NCBI GenBank assembly: GCA_002420115.1
Contig: DIHK01000007.1
Span: 170,601 to 234,600, forward strand
Direction of reading: 5' to 3'
DNA from: Nitrospira sp. UBA5698
GTDB taxonomy: Bacteria > Nitrospirota > Nitrospiria > Nitrospirales > Nitrospiraceae
DNA: 64,000 nt
Part shown: positions 17,741 to 26,504 of the stretch, piece by piece
Layout of the letters: each line of letters opens with the position of its first letter
Position numbering within the stretch: position 1 is the stretch's first letter
Made by a program: the position numbers and the translations under genes
The notes under the pieces: generated by a model
What the model was told of the DNA's origin: nothing
Databases searched by the model: none
What the model saw: the letters and a program-made list of their open reading frames with translations, nothing else

Positions 17741-18118
17741 TTAGGCATGGACCATATGCCGTGCACGAGACCTGGCGGTGGCCAAGATGGATTCGGGGAA
17801 TCGCAGTTCGCAGCAGCCAAAGTTGAGGGCCTTCCCTTCCTGATGAGCCAGCGCCCGTTGGATGATCGGTGAGATGCGATAGCAGACCTGCTTGCCGTCC
17901 CGCAGGCCTTCCACGACACCGGATTCTCGCAGAATGCGTAGATGGTGTGAGATGTGTGGTTGCGGGCAACCCAGTTCCCGTACCAGATCCGAGACACATT
18001 TCTCATCGGCCAGCAGTGACTCCAGAATCCGCAGCCTGGTTTCATCTGCCAGGGCCTTGAGCACCGCCGCACACTCCCGTGGGCTCAGGACCCCCTCACC
18101 CGACGAGGATTTCATCAA
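17741..18118 (-). CDS. arsR: ArsR-family arsenic-responsive repressor
   Basis: A 125-residue winged-helix regulator: LKALADETRLRILESLL, then a recognition helix QPHISHHLRILRESG and a wing GLRDGKQVCYRI. The usual ELCVCDL metalloid motif reads EKCVSDLV, so only C41 remains in helix 3; C102-C103 in NFGCCELRF near the C terminus could complete a trivalent arsenic site, as in other ArsR variants with relocated cysteines. That is inference. Its ATG overlaps the arsM stop by 4 bases, so the repressor is translated with the operon and probably autoregulates it. Confidence 0.9.
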   Translation of the reverse strand: MMKSSSGEGVLSPRECAAVLKALADETRLRILESLLADEKCVSDLVRELGCPQPHISHHLRILRESGVVEGLRDGKQVCYRISPIIQRALAHQEGKALNFGCCELRFPESILATARSRARHMVHA

Positions 18119-19302
18119 CAGCAGCCTCCGTCGGCGGAGCAGGTCACGGCTTCACCCCCTACGCCTTCACCGGCACGATTCAACATGACGAAGTGAGGCT
18201 GATAGCCATTGGTCTCTAGAACTGCCACCGTCTTGGAGCAAATCTCTAGCGGTTCCCCTCGGCGATAGACATGGTGATCGTCATCGGCTGCTTCGACGAA
18301 GGGACCGGCCAGTAGCGCATAATGGCCTTGCCAGGTGCAGGGAGCATCGGCGGGCAGGACGGCGCTCCATCGCGGATCGCGGTTGTCCAATGCCACCGGT
18401 TCGGTCGTCAGAAGGAAGTGTGCAGAGAGGGAAGGCACGCGTAATAATTGTGCCTCATCCGGTGTGATCGATTGTGGAATCCCACGGTGATAGGTCAGAC
18501 CTCGTTCATCCACGAGTCGGCTGAAGGGGCCTCGCAGGGTCGCGTATCGGACTGATGAGGCGGTGGTTGCCGGAGCCAGTTTATAACCGGTCAAGGTGAC
18601 AGAGAAAAAGTGGATGCCGTCGATCACGCGCCAAGGTGAAAATTTGACGAGGTGGATGCCGACAAACCCGGCTGTCGTCATGCCGCTCATATAGTTCGTG
18701 AGCGTCAAGGCGCCAGAGAGACAATCGCCCCATTTCTGAGTGTCGTGGGCGAGGTACTGCGGTACGGTTTGGTCCGATACGATGTCGGAGATGGTGAATC
18801 GTCCCCCTGGTTTCGCCACACGGTACATTTCGCGAAATACCTTCCGTTTGTCTGGCGCCAGATTGATCACACAATTCGAGATGATCAGATCGATCGCTGC
18901 GTCTTCGACCGGCATCGTATCGGCCAGGCCCTTTCGAAACTCGACGTTTGATGCGGAATAGCCAAGGTTCGCAGCCACGATCGAGGTATTCTTGCGGGCG
19001 ATTTCCAGCATGGTATCCGTCATGTCGATGCCGATCACTCGCCCGGCGGGGCCGACCAATCGAGAGGCTTCAAAGCAGTCGATGCCACCTCCCGATCCGA
19101 TGTCCAGAACTGTCTCGCCGGCCTGCACCGTTTTGAGTCCGGCCGGTGTGCCGCAGCCATAAGAGATCTTCAGAACTTCTTCAGGAATGAAGGTTTTGAG
19201 GTGCGCCATGTCGTAGCTGGTAGGGCAACACATCTGTTCGCCGGTGGTGGCGGCTTTGGCGTAACGGTCGCTGACTTTCTGCGTAATTTCATCAATGGGC
19301 AT
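18115..19302 (-). CDS. arsM: Arsenite methyltransferase, ArsM-like, with long C-terminal extension
   Basis: SAM methyltransferase with motif I VLDIGSGGGIDCFEAS, preceded by conserved cysteines in EQMCCPTSYD and ISYGCGTP and followed by DCLSGAL, the cysteine pattern of As(III) methyltransferases. About 395 residues from ATG 19302, which has GAGG six bases upstream; the frame is open to a TTG at 19410 that lacks a ribosome site and overlaps a palindrome, so it is not preferred. The C-terminal third contains FSRLVDERGLTYHRG and ends GGEAVTCSADGGCC, a cysteine cluster that may bind arsenic. It is the first gene of arsM-arsR-arsS-pit and makes methylated arsenicals for ArsS. Confidence 0.87.
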   Translation of the reverse strand: MPIDEITQKVSDRYAKAATTGEQMCCPTSYDMAHLKTFIPEEVLKISYGCGTPAGLKTVQAGETVLDIGSGGGIDCFEASRLVGPAGRVIGIDMTDTMLEIARKNTSIVAANLGYSASNVEFRKGLADTMPVEDAAIDLIISNCVINLAPDKRKVFREMYRVAKPGGRFTISDIVSDQTVPQYLAHDTQKWGDCLSGALTLTNYMSGMTTAGFVGIHLVKFSPWRVIDGIHFFSVTLTGYKLAPATTASSVRYATLRGPFSRLVDERGLTYHRGIPQSITPDEAQLLRVPSLSAHFLLTTEPVALDNRDPRWSAVLPADAPCTWQGHYALLAGPFVEAADDDHHVYRRGEPLEICSKTVAVLETNGYQPHFVMLNRAGEGVGGEAVTCSADGGCC

Positions 19303-19408
19303 GCCCGGCCTCGTAGGGTTGTCTTGATGATATGGAGCTGGCTCTATGTACCAATCTTCAGCCGTGAGGTCAATCCGGACATCTGGTTCAGTTACCTGTG
19401 CTGAAGCC

Positions 19409-19426
19409 AACAGCTGCCAGGCTGTT
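19409..19426. promoter_or_regulatory. Palindrome upstream of arsM, candidate operator
   Basis: AACAGC-TGCCAG-GCTGTT is a perfect 6-bp dyad with a 6-base spacer lying about 105 bases upstream of the preferred arsM start. It is a reasonable candidate for ArsR binding because the operon begins here, but the sequence does not resemble the best-known ArsR operators. Confidence 0.3.
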
Positions 19427-19572
19427 CACTCAGATAAGTCGACTTCCAGAAGAAGATCTTACAAGAGGCTTATCGCAAAGGTAGAACTGAGGAAGGATGT
19501 TTTGATTTCACAGGGTGATCAGGCAGAAGTAGCTGGTGGTCTCAGGCTGTCAGAGGGGTGTTTTGTCGCCCA

Positions 19573-19761
19573 TTATACTGGGAGGCTGAGTTCAGATACT
19601 TTTCGCAGGGCTTCCACTAAGGTCAGGTCAAAGTTCAAACGATAGAGATTGGCTTGAAGGGCCTCAAGGGTTTCTCCGTGTGCCCAATGGTCCGGGAAGT
19701 TCGGCAGATAGCCCAGCCACTGTTTTTCATCATCTAAGTAGTAGCATTTGATCGCTTGCAT
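19573..19761 (-). CDS. HicB-like antitoxin-family protein, solitary
   Basis: A 62-residue protein preceded by GGAG five bases before the ATG. The sequence YYLDDEKQWLGYLPNFPDHWAHGETLEALQANLYRL (shown here by its key parts: WLGYLPNFP, GETLEALQANL) fits the HicB-like fold in which a partial RNase-H-like sheet binds a toxin. No HicA or other toxin can be read within 180 bases on either side on either strand. It ends ~270 bases before arsM on the same strand. It may be an orphan antitoxin or a regulator. Confidence 0.65.
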   Translation of the reverse strand: MQAIKCYYLDDEKQWLGYLPNFPDHWAHGETLEALQANLYRLNFDLTLVEALRKVSELSLPV

Positions 19762-19942
19762 TGGTACTCCATCCTTCCGCTGAGCGGACGGTTCGTCACA
19801 GTACGGACTTATTTCAACACGCGATTCCGTATCGGCCGACGGGCCTTTCTGAGAGTATCTCCATGGCCGTGTTCATAAGACGCACAAGCTTGTGACAGGT
19901 TCTGCAGAAAACAAGATCATGGGAGACTGAAGTTCGTGGTCC

Positions 19943-20275
19943 TCAGCGGTTACTGATCATCGCAAACATCAGCTCTTCAACTCGTGCGCGGCGCTTGCTT
20001 TGCGCGCGCGACATGGGGCGAGGCAGGGTGGGCGTGTGACTGTGGGTGTGACCGTGAGACTGATGGGATTCTTTCGTATCGGATTGCTGATAGGGGCCTT
20101 GATCTTGGACGAGTTCAGATTCCTGATGCTGACCCGTGAGCTCCTGGTGCAGCTGCCACAGCTTCACTTGCAGCTCTTCGAACGACTCACCCTGGACTTC
20201 GTACTCGGGGTAGCCTTCCAGGTAGCCGCGCCAGCCGTTGTCGTCTTGCCAGAGAATGTATTTGGAGGAACGCAT
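19943..20275 (-). CDS. HicB-like domain protein with His-rich tail
   Basis: The conserved HicB-like core starts at MRSSKYILWQDD and includes GWRGYLEGYPEYEVQGES and a helix EELQVKLWQLHQEL. After it comes a linker rich in Gln and Ser, the histidine run SHQSHGHTHSHT and a basic C terminus (SRAQSKRRARVEELMFAM). The histidine run could bind metal, or simply be low-complexity. The frame is open upstream to 20431 but that part lacks a ribosome site and recognisable sequence, so the start at 20275 is tentative. No toxin partner is adjacent. Together with 19573-19761 it makes two solitary HicB-like genes in tandem. Confidence 0.55.
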   Translation of the reverse strand: MRSSKYILWQDDNGWRGYLEGYPEYEVQGESFEELQVKLWQLHQELTGQHQESELVQDQGPYQQSDTKESHQSHGHTHSHTPTLPRPMSRAQSKRRARVEELMFAMISNR

Positions 20276-20431
20276 TTGGAAAGTATAGCCGGACATTTTA
20301 TATGCGCAAGTGAAGAGGGGAAATTGATTTCCGGTGGTTGAGAACTGTTCGGGCGTAAATAAATCAATGGCTTGAGTGGCTGGTTTCATCACAACCCAAT
20401 CTGTCGCGATCATAGTATGGTGTCGGCGCAT

Positions 20432-20745
20432 CCCACTGATGCAATGGAAGTCAATTCATCAAGGCTCCCCTCAAACCAACTACTGGGCGTTCTTTGTTAA
20501 GGCATCGGAAATAGTAATGCTGTCATGCCTGTTGAGGAACGACCCATGTCTCATCATCGTTCTGGAAAAGTGCGGGATGTGGCGTGGCAACGATCTCTCG
20601 ATCGCCGAGGTTGAGTATGTGATGGTGCAGGCTACTGTTCATTTCTCTTGAAATGATCGACAAGGATAACGGGGACGGTTACATTTCGAAACAGGTATCC
20701 GGAATGTCCGATTGAGTACACTGCTCATGTCAACCAAGGAGCTAC
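20432..20745. other. Gap without a supportable gene
   Basis: Nothing convincing in either direction. An open frame 20376-20651 on the plus strand has no domain, no ribosome site and overlaps the region upstream of the HicB-like gene. The 3' end contains AAGGAG directly before the next gene. Confidence 0.4.
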
Positions 20746-21273
20746 ATGATGATGTCGACTCACACACCCACCGATGAAGAGTTGAAGAATCAGGTGATCA
20801 GACAAGTACTGGCGGGCGATATGACGGGAGCACGACAGACGGCGAGCGAGATCGCGGATACACGGTATCTGCGAGACGCCTGGCAGATGATGCTCTTCGT
20901 CGAGTCGGAACGAGGGAATGTGCAGGCTGTGAAACACACGATTCTTTCCTGTCCCGATCCGTCACTCTTGGCGAGCCATTTCTATCTCGAGCTCCCGCAA
21001 CTCTTTATCAAAGCTGGAGATCGCTCCGGGGCCGTCGAGATTGCGAAGGCGATGGGCAACGCGGGGGTCCTCCCGCTCATCGGCATCGCCGCGCATATGG
21101 CACAAGATGGAGATATGCTCGGGGCTCACGACGCACTATCCCACATAGAGGATGAAGACCTGCGAACCATGATTCTCGGTAAGGTGATTGCTTATCAGCC
21201 GAGGATTCAGCGACTTGATGGAATCAATCAAGTCGGAGACCAGGCTGCAGAGGACGATTCACTGGCAGCCTGA
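20746..21273 (+). CDS. Alpha-helical repeat protein of unknown function
   Basis: A 175-residue acidic protein with AAGGAG ahead of the first of three ATG/ATG-like codons (MMMSTHTP). The body is built of helix pairs resembling TPR or Sel1-type repeats: VLAGDMTGARQTASEIADT, QLFIKAGDRSGAVEIAKAMG and HMAQDGDMLGAHDALSHIED show a recurring G-D-x-x-G-A spacing. Such repeats mediate protein-protein contacts. No signal peptide, so cytosolic. It lies upstream of recQ with ~200 bases between. I recognise no named family. Confidence 0.65.
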   Translation: MMMSTHTPTDEELKNQVIRQVLAGDMTGARQTASEIADTRYLRDAWQMMLFVESERGNVQAVKHTILSCPDPSLLASHFYLELPQLFIKAGDRSGAVEIAKAMGNAGVLPLIGIAAHMAQDGDMLGAHDALSHIEDEDLRTMILGKVIAYQPRIQRLDGINQVGDQAAEDDSLAA

Positions 21274-21479
21274 CCATTCCTACATCGGTATCTCTCTGCT
21301 TGGTGTGCTCTCGTCCTATTCCTCAGGGCAGCTTTCCCTGAGGGCATGTTGCGACTGACGACAGGGATCTGTTCACTCCCGGTTCTTGTTCGACCAGCTC
21401 GACTTGCCTATAACCGCTCATCTATACTCCCTTCTCGCTGGGTCTTGAACACTATTCTATCCCTCTGATTTGCCTCCCC

Positions 21480-23339
21480 GTGAATGATCTGACTCGACAG
21501 CTCAAGGAACGGTTCGGGTTTTCGGCATTCCGACCTGGTCAGGAAGAAGTCATTCGCGCCGTGTTGGCCGGGCGCGATGTCATGGCGGTCATGCCGACAG
21601 GCCAGGGCAAATCTCTCTGCTACCAACTTCCGGCGACCATTCTGCCGGGGCTGACGCTGGTCATCTCGCCGCTCATCGCGTTGATGCAGGATCAGGTGAC
21701 GGCCATGAAGCAGCGCAAGATCGCGGTTGCGGCGTTTCACTCCGGACTCACTGGGCTGGAAAAGAGTCTCGTCCTGGAAGATCTCCAACAGCGGCGAGTG
21801 CAACTGCTCTATCTCGCACCGGAACGGATGCAGCATGAAGGATTTCTCCGCCTGTTACGGACTCTCTGGGTCTCGTTGCTGGTTGTGGATGAAGCGCACT
21901 GCATTTCCCAGTGGGGCCATGATTTCAGACCCGACTATATGAAGATCGGCCGGCTGCGCCAGGAGCTCACGAATCCTCCCTGCTTGGCCTTGACGGCGAC
22001 GGCTACTACGCGTGTGCAGACGGATGTGTGCCGGCGGCTGTCGCTTCAGGATCCGGTCCGACTGGTCGCCGGATTTCGCCGGAAGAATTTGGCGTTCTCA
22101 GTCCATCACTGTCAGAACCTCCGAGACAAACTTGACCGCGTAGACCGACTGGTTCGCGAGACCGGAGCTGGTACCATCCTCATCTATGGCGCGACCCGTC
22201 GGACGGTGGAGGAGGTGGCTGAGTGGCTGGAGCAATCCCATCCGTCGGTCGGCTACTACCATGCGGGTTTGTCGGATGACGCCCGGCGCCTGGTGCATCA
22301 GGATTTTCGCCGAGGGGCCGTAAGAATTCTCGTGGCGACGAATGCCTTCGGGATGGGGATCGATAAGCCGGATGTCCGACTGGTCGTCCATTTTGACATT
22401 CCAGGAAGCGTAGAGGCCTATTACCAGGAGGCCGGCCGCGCAGGACGGGACGGCCTACCAGCGGCCTGTGTGTTGCTGTTCCATGAACGGGATGTGGCCA
22501 CGCAAGAATATTTCATTTCGCAGGCCTCCAAGGATTCCGATGGCGCTGAACGTGCCGGGCGCATGACGACGCTTTTACAAGAATTACTGGGGTATGTGTC
22601 AGCCTCAACCTGCCGGCAGCTCGTGATTCTGGAATATTTTAGTGATCAGGCTGAGATCGCCCTGGGCCGTTGCGGCCTCTGTGACCGTTGTGTGACGCCG
22701 GCGCGACAACCAAGCCGGAAGGTTCCTCAAGGACATGCGATTGCACAGGCCATCCTGGATACCGTGGCCTGGTGTGGTGGACGGTTCGGGTTGGGGCGGA
22801 TCGTCGATATTCTTCGCGGAAGCCGGTCGAAGGTGCTTGCGGCATACGGTGTCGCGGACTGTCCAACCTACGGTGTCTGTCGAACGGAGACGAAGTTGTC
22901 CGTCACAGGCCATGTGAAAGCGATGGTCAGTTCCGGATACCTGCGTGTTGAAGGAACGGAGTATCCCACGCTTGAGGTCACTTCCACAGGGCGAGAGGTC
23001 TTGCAAGGGCTTCGTACCGTTGAGCTGGAACAGAGGGGAGACACTTCGTCTCGTGGGTCGGTGCAAGAGCCGCGTCGCTTGGATGCTGTGTCTACGGCTG
23101 CCCCAATGACGTTGCCACCGGACCGGCAGCTCGTTGAACGGTTGAGGCAACTCCGCTCTGAACTGGCCGAAGAAGAGGGCGTGGCGCCGTTCCTCATTTT
23201 TCACGATAAGACGTTGAAGGCTATTGCCGGTTCCAAGCCGGAGACACCGGCGGCACTCTTAGAAATTCCAGGCATCGGCGAGATGAAAGCAGAGCGGTAC
23301 GGCCGGCGAGTCTTGGCTGTGATCAACGGAGTTCAGTAG
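21480..23339 (+). CDS. recQ: ATP-dependent DNA helicase RecQ
   Basis: A 619-residue superfamily 2 helicase starting at GTG. Motif 0 FGFSAFRPGQEEVI, Walker A GQGKS (K44), motif II DEAH with the aromatic-rich loop ISQWGHDFRPDY, motif VI QEAGRAGRDG, a RecQ-Ct zinc site ending CGLCDRC, a winged helix and a C-terminal HRDC domain (about the last 75 residues) are all present. It unwinds recombination intermediates and stalled forks with 3'-5' polarity. Full length for the bacterial family. A strong hairpin lies ~50 bases after the stop. Confidence 0.95.
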   Translation: MNDLTRQLKERFGFSAFRPGQEEVIRAVLAGRDVMAVMPTGQGKSLCYQLPATILPGLTLVISPLIALMQDQVTAMKQRKIAVAAFHSGLTGLEKSLVLEDLQQRRVQLLYLAPERMQHEGFLRLLRTLWVSLLVVDEAHCISQWGHDFRPDYMKIGRLRQELTNPPCLALTATATTRVQTDVCRRLSLQDPVRLVAGFRRKNLAFSVHHCQNLRDKLDRVDRLVRETGAGTILIYGATRRTVEEVAEWLEQSHPSVGYYHAGLSDDARRLVHQDFRRGAVRILVATNAFGMGIDKPDVRLVVHFDIPGSVEAYYQEAGRAGRDGLPAACVLLFHERDVATQEYFISQASKDSDGAERAGRMTTLLQELLGYVSASTCRQLVILEYFSDQAEIALGRCGLCDRCVTPARQPSRKVPQGHAIAQAILDTVAWCGGRFGLGRIVDILRGSRSKVLAAYGVADCPTYGVCRTETKLSVTGHVKAMVSSGYLRVEGTEYPTLEVTSTGREVLQGLRTVELEQRGDTSSRGSVQEPRRLDAVSTAAPMTLPPDRQLVERLRQLRSELAEEEGVAPFLIFHDKTLKAIAGSKPETPAALLEIPGIGEMKAERYGRRVLAVINGVQ

Positions 23340-23387
23340 GGATCCCCTGTCGCTCCTCGCTTTTTCACATATCCGTTAGCAATATGA

Positions 23388-23429
23388 AAGGGCCCGGTGC
23401 AGTGGCTCTCACCACTGCACCGGGCCCTT
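23388..23429. terminator. Bidirectional terminator-like hairpin between recQ and the cupredoxin gene
   Basis: An 18-bp perfect stem (23388-23405 with 23412-23429) around the loop CTCTCA. It lies between two convergent genes. The arms start with AA and end with TT but no long T-run follows, so it may work as a transcript-end stabiliser as well as a terminator. Confidence 0.75.
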
Positions 23430-23481
23430 AGCTAGGCAGCTATGTTAGGCACCAGGATGATCCCGGCAGCCTGAACACAAT

Positions 23482-25539
23482 CTATGGTGTGGGGTTACAA
23501 GGGGTGATGACCGTACCTGCGAACGGACTCCGTTGTGCAGCTGTCAGCTGCCCACAGAAGCTATCGTCACCCCCACCAGATGGCAGCTTTTGCACCCAGC
23601 CGTTGTAAACATTGGGAACAGGGAGCAATCCCTGTCCGCCCATGCCAGCGTTTGCTGTGATGGGGTCATCGTTTGGCGCAGCATTGTCGGCCAGCACGAC
23701 CCAACCTGCGATCTCGGCATCATCGACATTGCCGTCGTTATTCTTATCGTAGTCGAGTACGATTAAGCGGTTGGAGAACTTGCTGGTGATATAGGCATAG
23801 TACCCGCCGCCCTTCTTGGCCCCGAAGTTGACACCGTGGCAACCTGGATCGCACGCGATGCTCTTGACGAGCGCGCCTTTTCCGCCATCTGCAGCCGTAT
23901 CGATGATCGTGATCGTCGCGGTCAAGGTGTTTCCCGTGATCACAAATTTCCCATCCGGGCTGACTGGCGTTTGGATTGGCAGCCCACCGATGGCCCCATT
24001 CCCCCCCACGACTCCAGTCACCGGGTTGTAGTTCTGGAGCAAGCTGATGTTGTTGATGTTGTTCCCTGTCGCCATATCGATGACAGAAATGCTATGCCCT
24101 AAGTAGTTTGAGACATAGTATTTCGTCGAGTCCGGATTGATTCCTGAGGCGATCGGCAGGGTGCCGGTCGCTGGCTTGGACTTAATCTTGTCGGTGATGA
24201 AGTCCCAGAATGTGGAGTCGTTCGTATTGGAATTCGGGGTCACCATCGAATTGCCGTCATGTCCCATCCAATGGGCATGTGGCTGAGCTTGCTTCTCACC
24301 GGGATTCTGGACCAGAATCCGCCGATTAATGGTCAGGCTTCCATTAGTGCCCTTATTCAACTCGACTACCGCATCTTCCCCGTTCAACCCCACGTGGACC
24401 TGCTCGTTATTGACTCTGGTCATCACGTGAGCGGGATCGTTGCCGAGCTCGATCTCTTGCAAGAGCGTCCCGTCCGTTTGGTTATGGACGTATAGGCTCT
24501 TGCCGTGCCACTCGGTATTGTAGATTCGCGTCTGATCGTGACTGGCCCAGAGGTTGTGGGCGTTGTTCATCTTCTGGGCCGGCAGTGCAATCTTGCGCTT
24601 GACGGTCCATTTGTCTGCACCTTCCACATCGACCACCGTCACGGTGCTGGGATAGGCTACTCCTTTGGTCTGGCTCACCTCGTACTGGGTGTCTACCCAC
24701 ACTTCGCCGATTCCATCGATAGATGGTTTTTTTGTAACGGTTGGGATGGGCTCGCCATCAAATGCACCCTGCAGGGCTACGTTCAAGTCAGGAACAATCC
24801 CATTTGGAAGTGGAAGGGCACCGACTGGATTAACTTTGACTGCTACTGGGGGATAGGACGGCTTATATGCTTGTCCCACCTTGGTGTAATCCTTCCAGTT
24901 CGTCGGGCTGGTAACCACGAAGAATGCACGTAACAACCTGAGTCCAAGGTTTGAGTTGCTGGTAAAGGCCTTGGTTGCATCTGCTGCTTGTCTTACATCG
25001 GCTGTATGGGTCACGCCAAAGAGATGAAGGTTGTCACCGATGTCGAAGGCTGGCGCACCTGCCGCAGTTTTTGTGTCTGGATCATCCACGATCACGCCTG
25101 CCAGCATATAGGGGTGCAGCTTGCACACGAACACATAGAGACCAGGAGCGTTCAATGTCACCTCATGGTCGTCCTTGTTCGCTTTGTCCTGATCGATACG
25201 CTCTGCGGCGGTCGCAGTGGCCGGCCAAATCAGGCTCGTGACGGTATGGAAGCTCTCAACACGCGATGGGCCAGCACCATTCGGGCCATGTATCGACTTG
25301 GTTTGAAGGAATGCCACCTTATCGCCTGGCTTCACTATGGCTAGGGACTGGGTTCCTGCAAGCTTATTGGCGCTGCCAAGATCAAACCAATGGCCTGCTT
25401 CGTCCGTGACGTCAAACGTGACAGCTGCGGGGACGGGCGTGGGCCCTCCCGCCGCAGGCGGCGCGGGATCGTCTCCAGAACAGCCGGCTACTCCCGCCGC
25501 AAGGCAGAGAGCAGCGCCTAAACTGAAATACCTCTTCAT
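23482..25539 (-). CDS. Cupredoxin plus beta-propeller lipoprotein
   Basis: The start at 25539 follows AAAGGAGG; a longer frame to 25602 is not needed. About 685 residues. Lipoprotein signal with lipobox AGVAGC, then a cupredoxin domain with a complete type-1 copper ligand set (H98, C139, H142, M145 in FVCKLHPYM). From about residue 150 a YncE/YVTN-like beta-propeller follows, with repeated blades such as VTVVDVEGADKWTV, LYVHNQTDGTLLQEIELG, ISVIDMATGNNINNISL and ITIIDTAADGGKG. Several conserved histidines (VGLNGEDAV, QPHAHWMGHDGN) could bind another metal. Nitrous-oxide reductase has the same two folds in the reverse order, so an electron-transfer or copper-redox role is plausible but unproven. 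Exported and lipid-anchored. Confidence 0.75.
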   Translation of the reverse strand: MKRYFSLGAALCLAAGVAGCSGDDPAPPAAGGPTPVPAAVTFDVTDEAGHWFDLGSANKLAGTQSLAIVKPGDKVAFLQTKSIHGPNGAGPSRVESFHTVTSLIWPATATAAERIDQDKANKDDHEVTLNAPGLYVFVCKLHPYMLAGVIVDDPDTKTAAGAPAFDIGDNLHLFGVTHTADVRQAADATKAFTSNSNLGLRLLRAFFVVTSPTNWKDYTKVGQAYKPSYPPVAVKVNPVGALPLPNGIVPDLNVALQGAFDGEPIPTVTKKPSIDGIGEVWVDTQYEVSQTKGVAYPSTVTVVDVEGADKWTVKRKIALPAQKMNNAHNLWASHDQTRIYNTEWHGKSLYVHNQTDGTLLQEIELGNDPAHVMTRVNNEQVHVGLNGEDAVVELNKGTNGSLTINRRILVQNPGEKQAQPHAHWMGHDGNSMVTPNSNTNDSTFWDFITDKIKSKPATGTLPIASGINPDSTKYYVSNYLGHSISVIDMATGNNINNISLLQNYNPVTGVVGGNGAIGGLPIQTPVSPDGKFVITGNTLTATITIIDTAADGGKGALVKSIACDPGCHGVNFGAKKGGGYYAYITSKFSNRLIVLDYDKNNDGNVDDAEIAGWVVLADNAAPNDDPITANAGMGGQGLLPVPNVYNGWVQKLPSGGGDDSFCGQLTAAQRSPFAGTVITPCNPTP

Positions 25540-25691
25540 TGAAGCCTCCTTTGGAACATGAAAATTAAGTGATGTGATAGCCTTCTGTGCTATCCATACC
25601 AACTGGACGCATAGGCTGAGAGAAATTCCCTCGCATGCGTTGGCTTGTCGTGAGGCGCGCCTAGGGTGCGACTGTTGGGTTGTTGCGTTTG

Positions 25692-25708
25692 TTCCTAAGT
25701 TTTAGGAA
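25692..25708. promoter_or_regulatory. Palindromic operator-like site upstream of the cupredoxin lipoprotein gene
   Basis: TTCCTAA-GTT-TTAGGAA is a perfect 7-bp dyad with a 3-base centre, about 150 bases upstream of the lipoprotein start, next to an AT-rich stretch. The size and symmetry fit a dimeric regulator. Confidence 0.45.
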
Positions 25709-25881
25709 TCAGAATATATACAACCATTTTCACGACTCTGGCCTTGTGCGGTCCAGCGACCCAGTGTTTCAACGGTAAAGCAAACGACATGCCCGTGAGG
25801 TCATCCAGTCAGATTCGAGGGTGTCCCAACACTAACAAGGGGTTCTATGCTGTGGGTGGTTCAATCTACGGGAAGGTGAAT

Positions 25882-25915
25882 CTAATTGGATTCAGGGGGG
25901 ACTGAATCTAATTAG
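25882..25915. repeat. Inverted repeat with GAATCTAATT half-sites
   Basis: Arms 25882-25895 and 25902-25915 match at 13 of 14 positions around GGGGGA. GAATCTAATT also occurs as a direct repeat (25878 and 25904). It could be a regulator site or a small hairpin element; no gene starts within 50 bases. Confidence 0.45.
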
Positions 25916-26282
25916 ATACTATGAGGGGCCATGCGGAGTAGACCAATACCAGTTCGTCTCATGTCCCGTGGAAACCGTAATTGTGTTGCAGTTGGGAGAA
26001 AGTCGTTGCCGCATTCATCTGGCGGACCTGCCTGAAGACCTGCGGCGCCGTGCTATTACACAGGAGGGAGTCCCGCAGTCCTTATCCAGCGGTTCGGAGG
26101 GGCGGGTGAATCTGAAGTCAGAACTGTTTTGAAGGCGACGTGTATATGCTGCGGCATCACGTTACCGCCACGAATGCACGACGTGGGCGGTGCTTCAGAA
26201 CCTGAATAAGATGGAACAGGTCCAAGAAGACATCCAGCACAGGACATGGCTCATTCTTGAGTCCTGCAGCACCGCCGGATTG

Positions 26283-26504
26283 CTATGCCGCCACAGCCGG
26301 TCGAGTTGTCTTTCTTGTAAATCGTGTCGTGAGCCGGCTGGCTCGTTGTGCCTGCTGAGTCGCGCGATGAAAATGGATCAGTGGGTCTACGATGTTGCCG
26401 CAGGTGAGGCACCGAAGGGCCTGCATCCACATCGGCAGATAGCTCTCCTTCATATCCAGTAAATGATCCACCACCATCAGCCCACAGCATTTCGTGCATC
26501 TCAT
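26283..26504 (-). CDS. Small zinc-ribbon protein
   Basis: A 73-residue protein preceded by AAGGAGG seven bases before the ATG. Two CxxC knuckles (MRCTKC and RCLTCGNIVDPLI) about 27 residues apart form a classical zinc ribbon; the sequence GLMVVDHLLDM between them is typical of a small zinc-ribbon family common in Nitrospirota and Deltaproteobacteria. The C terminus is basic (ASRLTTRFTRKTTRP), which would suit nucleic-acid contact. It is monocistronic. A longer overlapping frame in another phase (26251-26751) is a shadow. Confidence 0.75.
   Translation of the reverse strand: MRCTKCCGLMVVDHLLDMKESYLPMWMQALRCLTCGNIVDPLIHFHRATQQAQRASRLTTRFTRKTTRPAVAA

Larger units (their letters stand above)
25540..26282. 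other. Long non-coding stretch with two dyads and one possible short ORF
   Basis: This 0.74 kb holds the two inverted repeats listed separately. A GTG-started frame at 25968-26132 would give 54 residues with plausible codon use (ETVIVLQLGESRCRIHLADL and RRRAITQEGVPQ), but no ribosome site or known domain is seen; it may be a gene remnant. Other open frames here look like shadows. Confidence 0.4.

Noticed and set aside
20376..20651. Plus-strand open frame upstream of the helical-repeat gene
   Set aside because: Overlaps the upstream region of the HicB-like gene, no ribosome site, no domain.
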